Shown here: positions 5,898 through 6,428 of the stretch, in pieces | Position numbering within the stretch: position 1 is the stretch's first letter | Layout: each line of letters starts with the position of its first letter | The notes under the pieces: generated by a model | What the model was told of the DNA's origin: nothing | The model's database searches: none | The model's input: the letters and a program-made list of their open reading frames with translations, nothing else | Position numbers and translations under genes: made by a program | Source: an uncultured Clostridia bacterium | GTDB lineage: Bacteria > Bacillota > Clostridia > Oscillospirales > Ruminococcaceae | Length of the DNA stretch: 6,428 nucleotides | Assembly: GCA_937893735.1 (NCBI GenBank) | Contig: CALBGD010000472.1 | Location: forward strand, 1 to 6,428 | Reading direction: 5' to 3'

Positions 5898-6275
5898 ATG
5901 AACCGCCTTATCGTAAGCATAGTGCTGCTTGCCGTAATGGCAGCAGGGTGCTTTTATTCAGTTTACACTACGATAAACCACACAAACGAGCTCTCCGGCT
6001 ATATCGACCAGGTGGAGCAGGCTCACACCGACGGCGACACCGAAAAGGCTTCGGAATATGCCAAGAAGCTCTCGGAGGCGTGGGACAGCATACTCCATTA
6101 CAGTATCCTTGTCAACGACCTCGGGCACGCCACTGAGATAACCTCCTGCATTGCCGAGATATCCTCGTTTGCCAAGTCCGGCGACGACGAAGTATACGCC
6201 GCCTGTGACAGGGCTCAGGCTCAGCTTGAGCTTTTCCGGGAAATGCAGACGCCGACTCTGTGGAAAATTCTATAA
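5898..6275 (+). CDS. DUF4363-like membrane-anchored helical protein
   Basis: The protein has 125 residues. An N-terminal hydrophobic segment (about 4-24) acts as a signal anchor. The remainder is predicted helical and extracytoplasmic: GYIDQVEQAHTDGDTEKASEYAKKLSEAWDSILHY, then ITSCIAEISSFAKSGDDEVYAACDRAQAQLELFREMQTPTLWKIL. The size, the W-x(n)-H pattern in the middle and the terminal L-W-K-I-L (compare the usual N-I-L/F end) suggest DUF4363, small proteins often encoded next to DUF421 genes in Clostridia. AAGC at residues 15-18 resembles a lipobox, but Ala at -3 makes lipidation doubtful. The ATG directly abuts the upstream stop, and AGAGGGG (5884-5890) lies inside the previous gene, so translation is probably coupled. 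Function is unknown; it may be a partner or sensor for the DUF421 protein. Confidence 0.72.
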   Translation: MNRLIVSIVLLAVMAAGCFYSVYTTINHTNELSGYIDQVEQAHTDGDTEKASEYAKKLSEAWDSILHYSILVNDLGHATEITSCIAEISSFAKSGDDEVYAACDRAQAQLELFREMQTPTLWKIL

Positions 6276-6279
6276 AAAG

Positions 6280-6311
6280 CGGGAGGGCAAAACCCTCCCG
6301 TCATCTTGTCT
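6280..6311. terminator. Terminator of the DUF421/DUF4363 operon, probably bidirectional
   Basis: A perfect 8-bp GC-rich stem (CGGGAGGG 6280-6287, CCCTCCCG 6293-6300) with a CAAAA loop lies 4 nt after the stop. On the plus strand the tail TCATCTTGTCT is only moderately T-rich. On the minus strand the stem is followed by CTTTTTATAG, a better tail. It may therefore also stop transcripts arriving from the right. Confidence 0.75.
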
Positions 6312-6330
6312 AAAAAAGTATAAAATCAGC

Positions 6331-6428
6331 CTGTCGAGAAATCGTCAGATGCTAGGAACCCGCATGACGGCTAGGCTTTGTGCCTGCCGTCATGCGGAGT
6401 GACGACGCAGATGGCGGTTTATCGACAG
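6331..6428. repeat. Nested palindromic element, MITE-like or intergenic repeat (may continue past window)
   Basis: Inverted arms CTGTCGAGAAA (6331-6341) and TTTATCGACAG (6418-6428) match at 10 of 11 positions. Inside them, TCGTCA (6342-6347) faces TGACGA (6400-6405). At the centre, CCGCATGACGGC (6360-6371) pairs perfectly with GCCGTCATGCGG (6386-6397), and AGGC/GCCT (6373-6376, 6382-6385) continues the stem past one bulged T to a 5-nt loop. A direct CAGATG copy occurs on each side (6347-6352 and 6408-6413). No convincing gene overlaps it. The compact size, terminal inverted repeats and noncoding nature suggest a non-autonomous mobile element or a dispersed repeat. A structured RNA is the alternative. 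The right flank is missing, so a target duplication cannot be tested. Confidence 0.6.

Noticed and set aside
6151..6402. 83-codon plus-strand open frame across the end of the DUF4363-like gene and the palindromic element
   Set aside because: It runs in another frame through a coding gene, a terminator stem and a repeat. The translation looks random and is basic.

Overview
The window looks like a chromosomal segment from a Gram-positive, low-to-mid-GC Clostridia-type bacterium, probably an Oscillospiraceae/Ruminococcus-like gut organism. This placement is inferred from three things: a GatCAB amidotransferase operon, a YetF-type DUF421 gene followed by a DUF4363-type gene, and strong AGGAGG ribosome binding sites with frequent ATA isoleucine codons. 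No sequence search could be run.

Layout. Positions 1-1845 (+) hold the 3' end of gatA and all of gatB, the tRNA-dependent amidotransferase genes that make Gln-tRNA(Gln) and/or Asn-tRNA(Asn). They end at two closely spaced hairpins (1859-1930), which also face the end of a convergent gene. On the minus strand, 1930-3144 encodes a secreted lipoprotein with an SGNH/GDSL-type hydrolase domain between two low-complexity linkers. Upstream of it, 3310-3834 (-) encodes a small protein with an SCP2-like N-terminal domain and a long Lys/Ala/Pro tail. That gene has its own strong promoter, a structured leader of about 108 nt and a clear terminator. Further upstream, 4037-5062 (-) encodes a cysteine-containing protein resembling the peptidase U32/UbiU-UbiV superfamily, driven by a textbook TTGACA-17-TATAAT promoter.

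Divergent from it, 5220-6275 (+) is a two-gene operon: a DUF421 (YetF-like) membrane protein and a DUF4363-like membrane-anchored helical protein, joined stop-to-start and closed by a hairpin that looks bidirectional. The last 98 bases (6331-6428) form a nested palindromic element with near-terminal inverted repeats and a long central hairpin. It resembles an intergenic repeat or a MITE-type mobile element and ends exactly at the window edge.

The genes do not form one pathway. The window is mostly housekeeping and envelope genes. The least explained parts are the U32-like protein, the SCP2-tail fusion, the DUF421/DUF4363 pair with its candidate operator, and the terminal palindromic element. 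No tRNA, rRNA, CRISPR array or recognisable transposase gene was seen.
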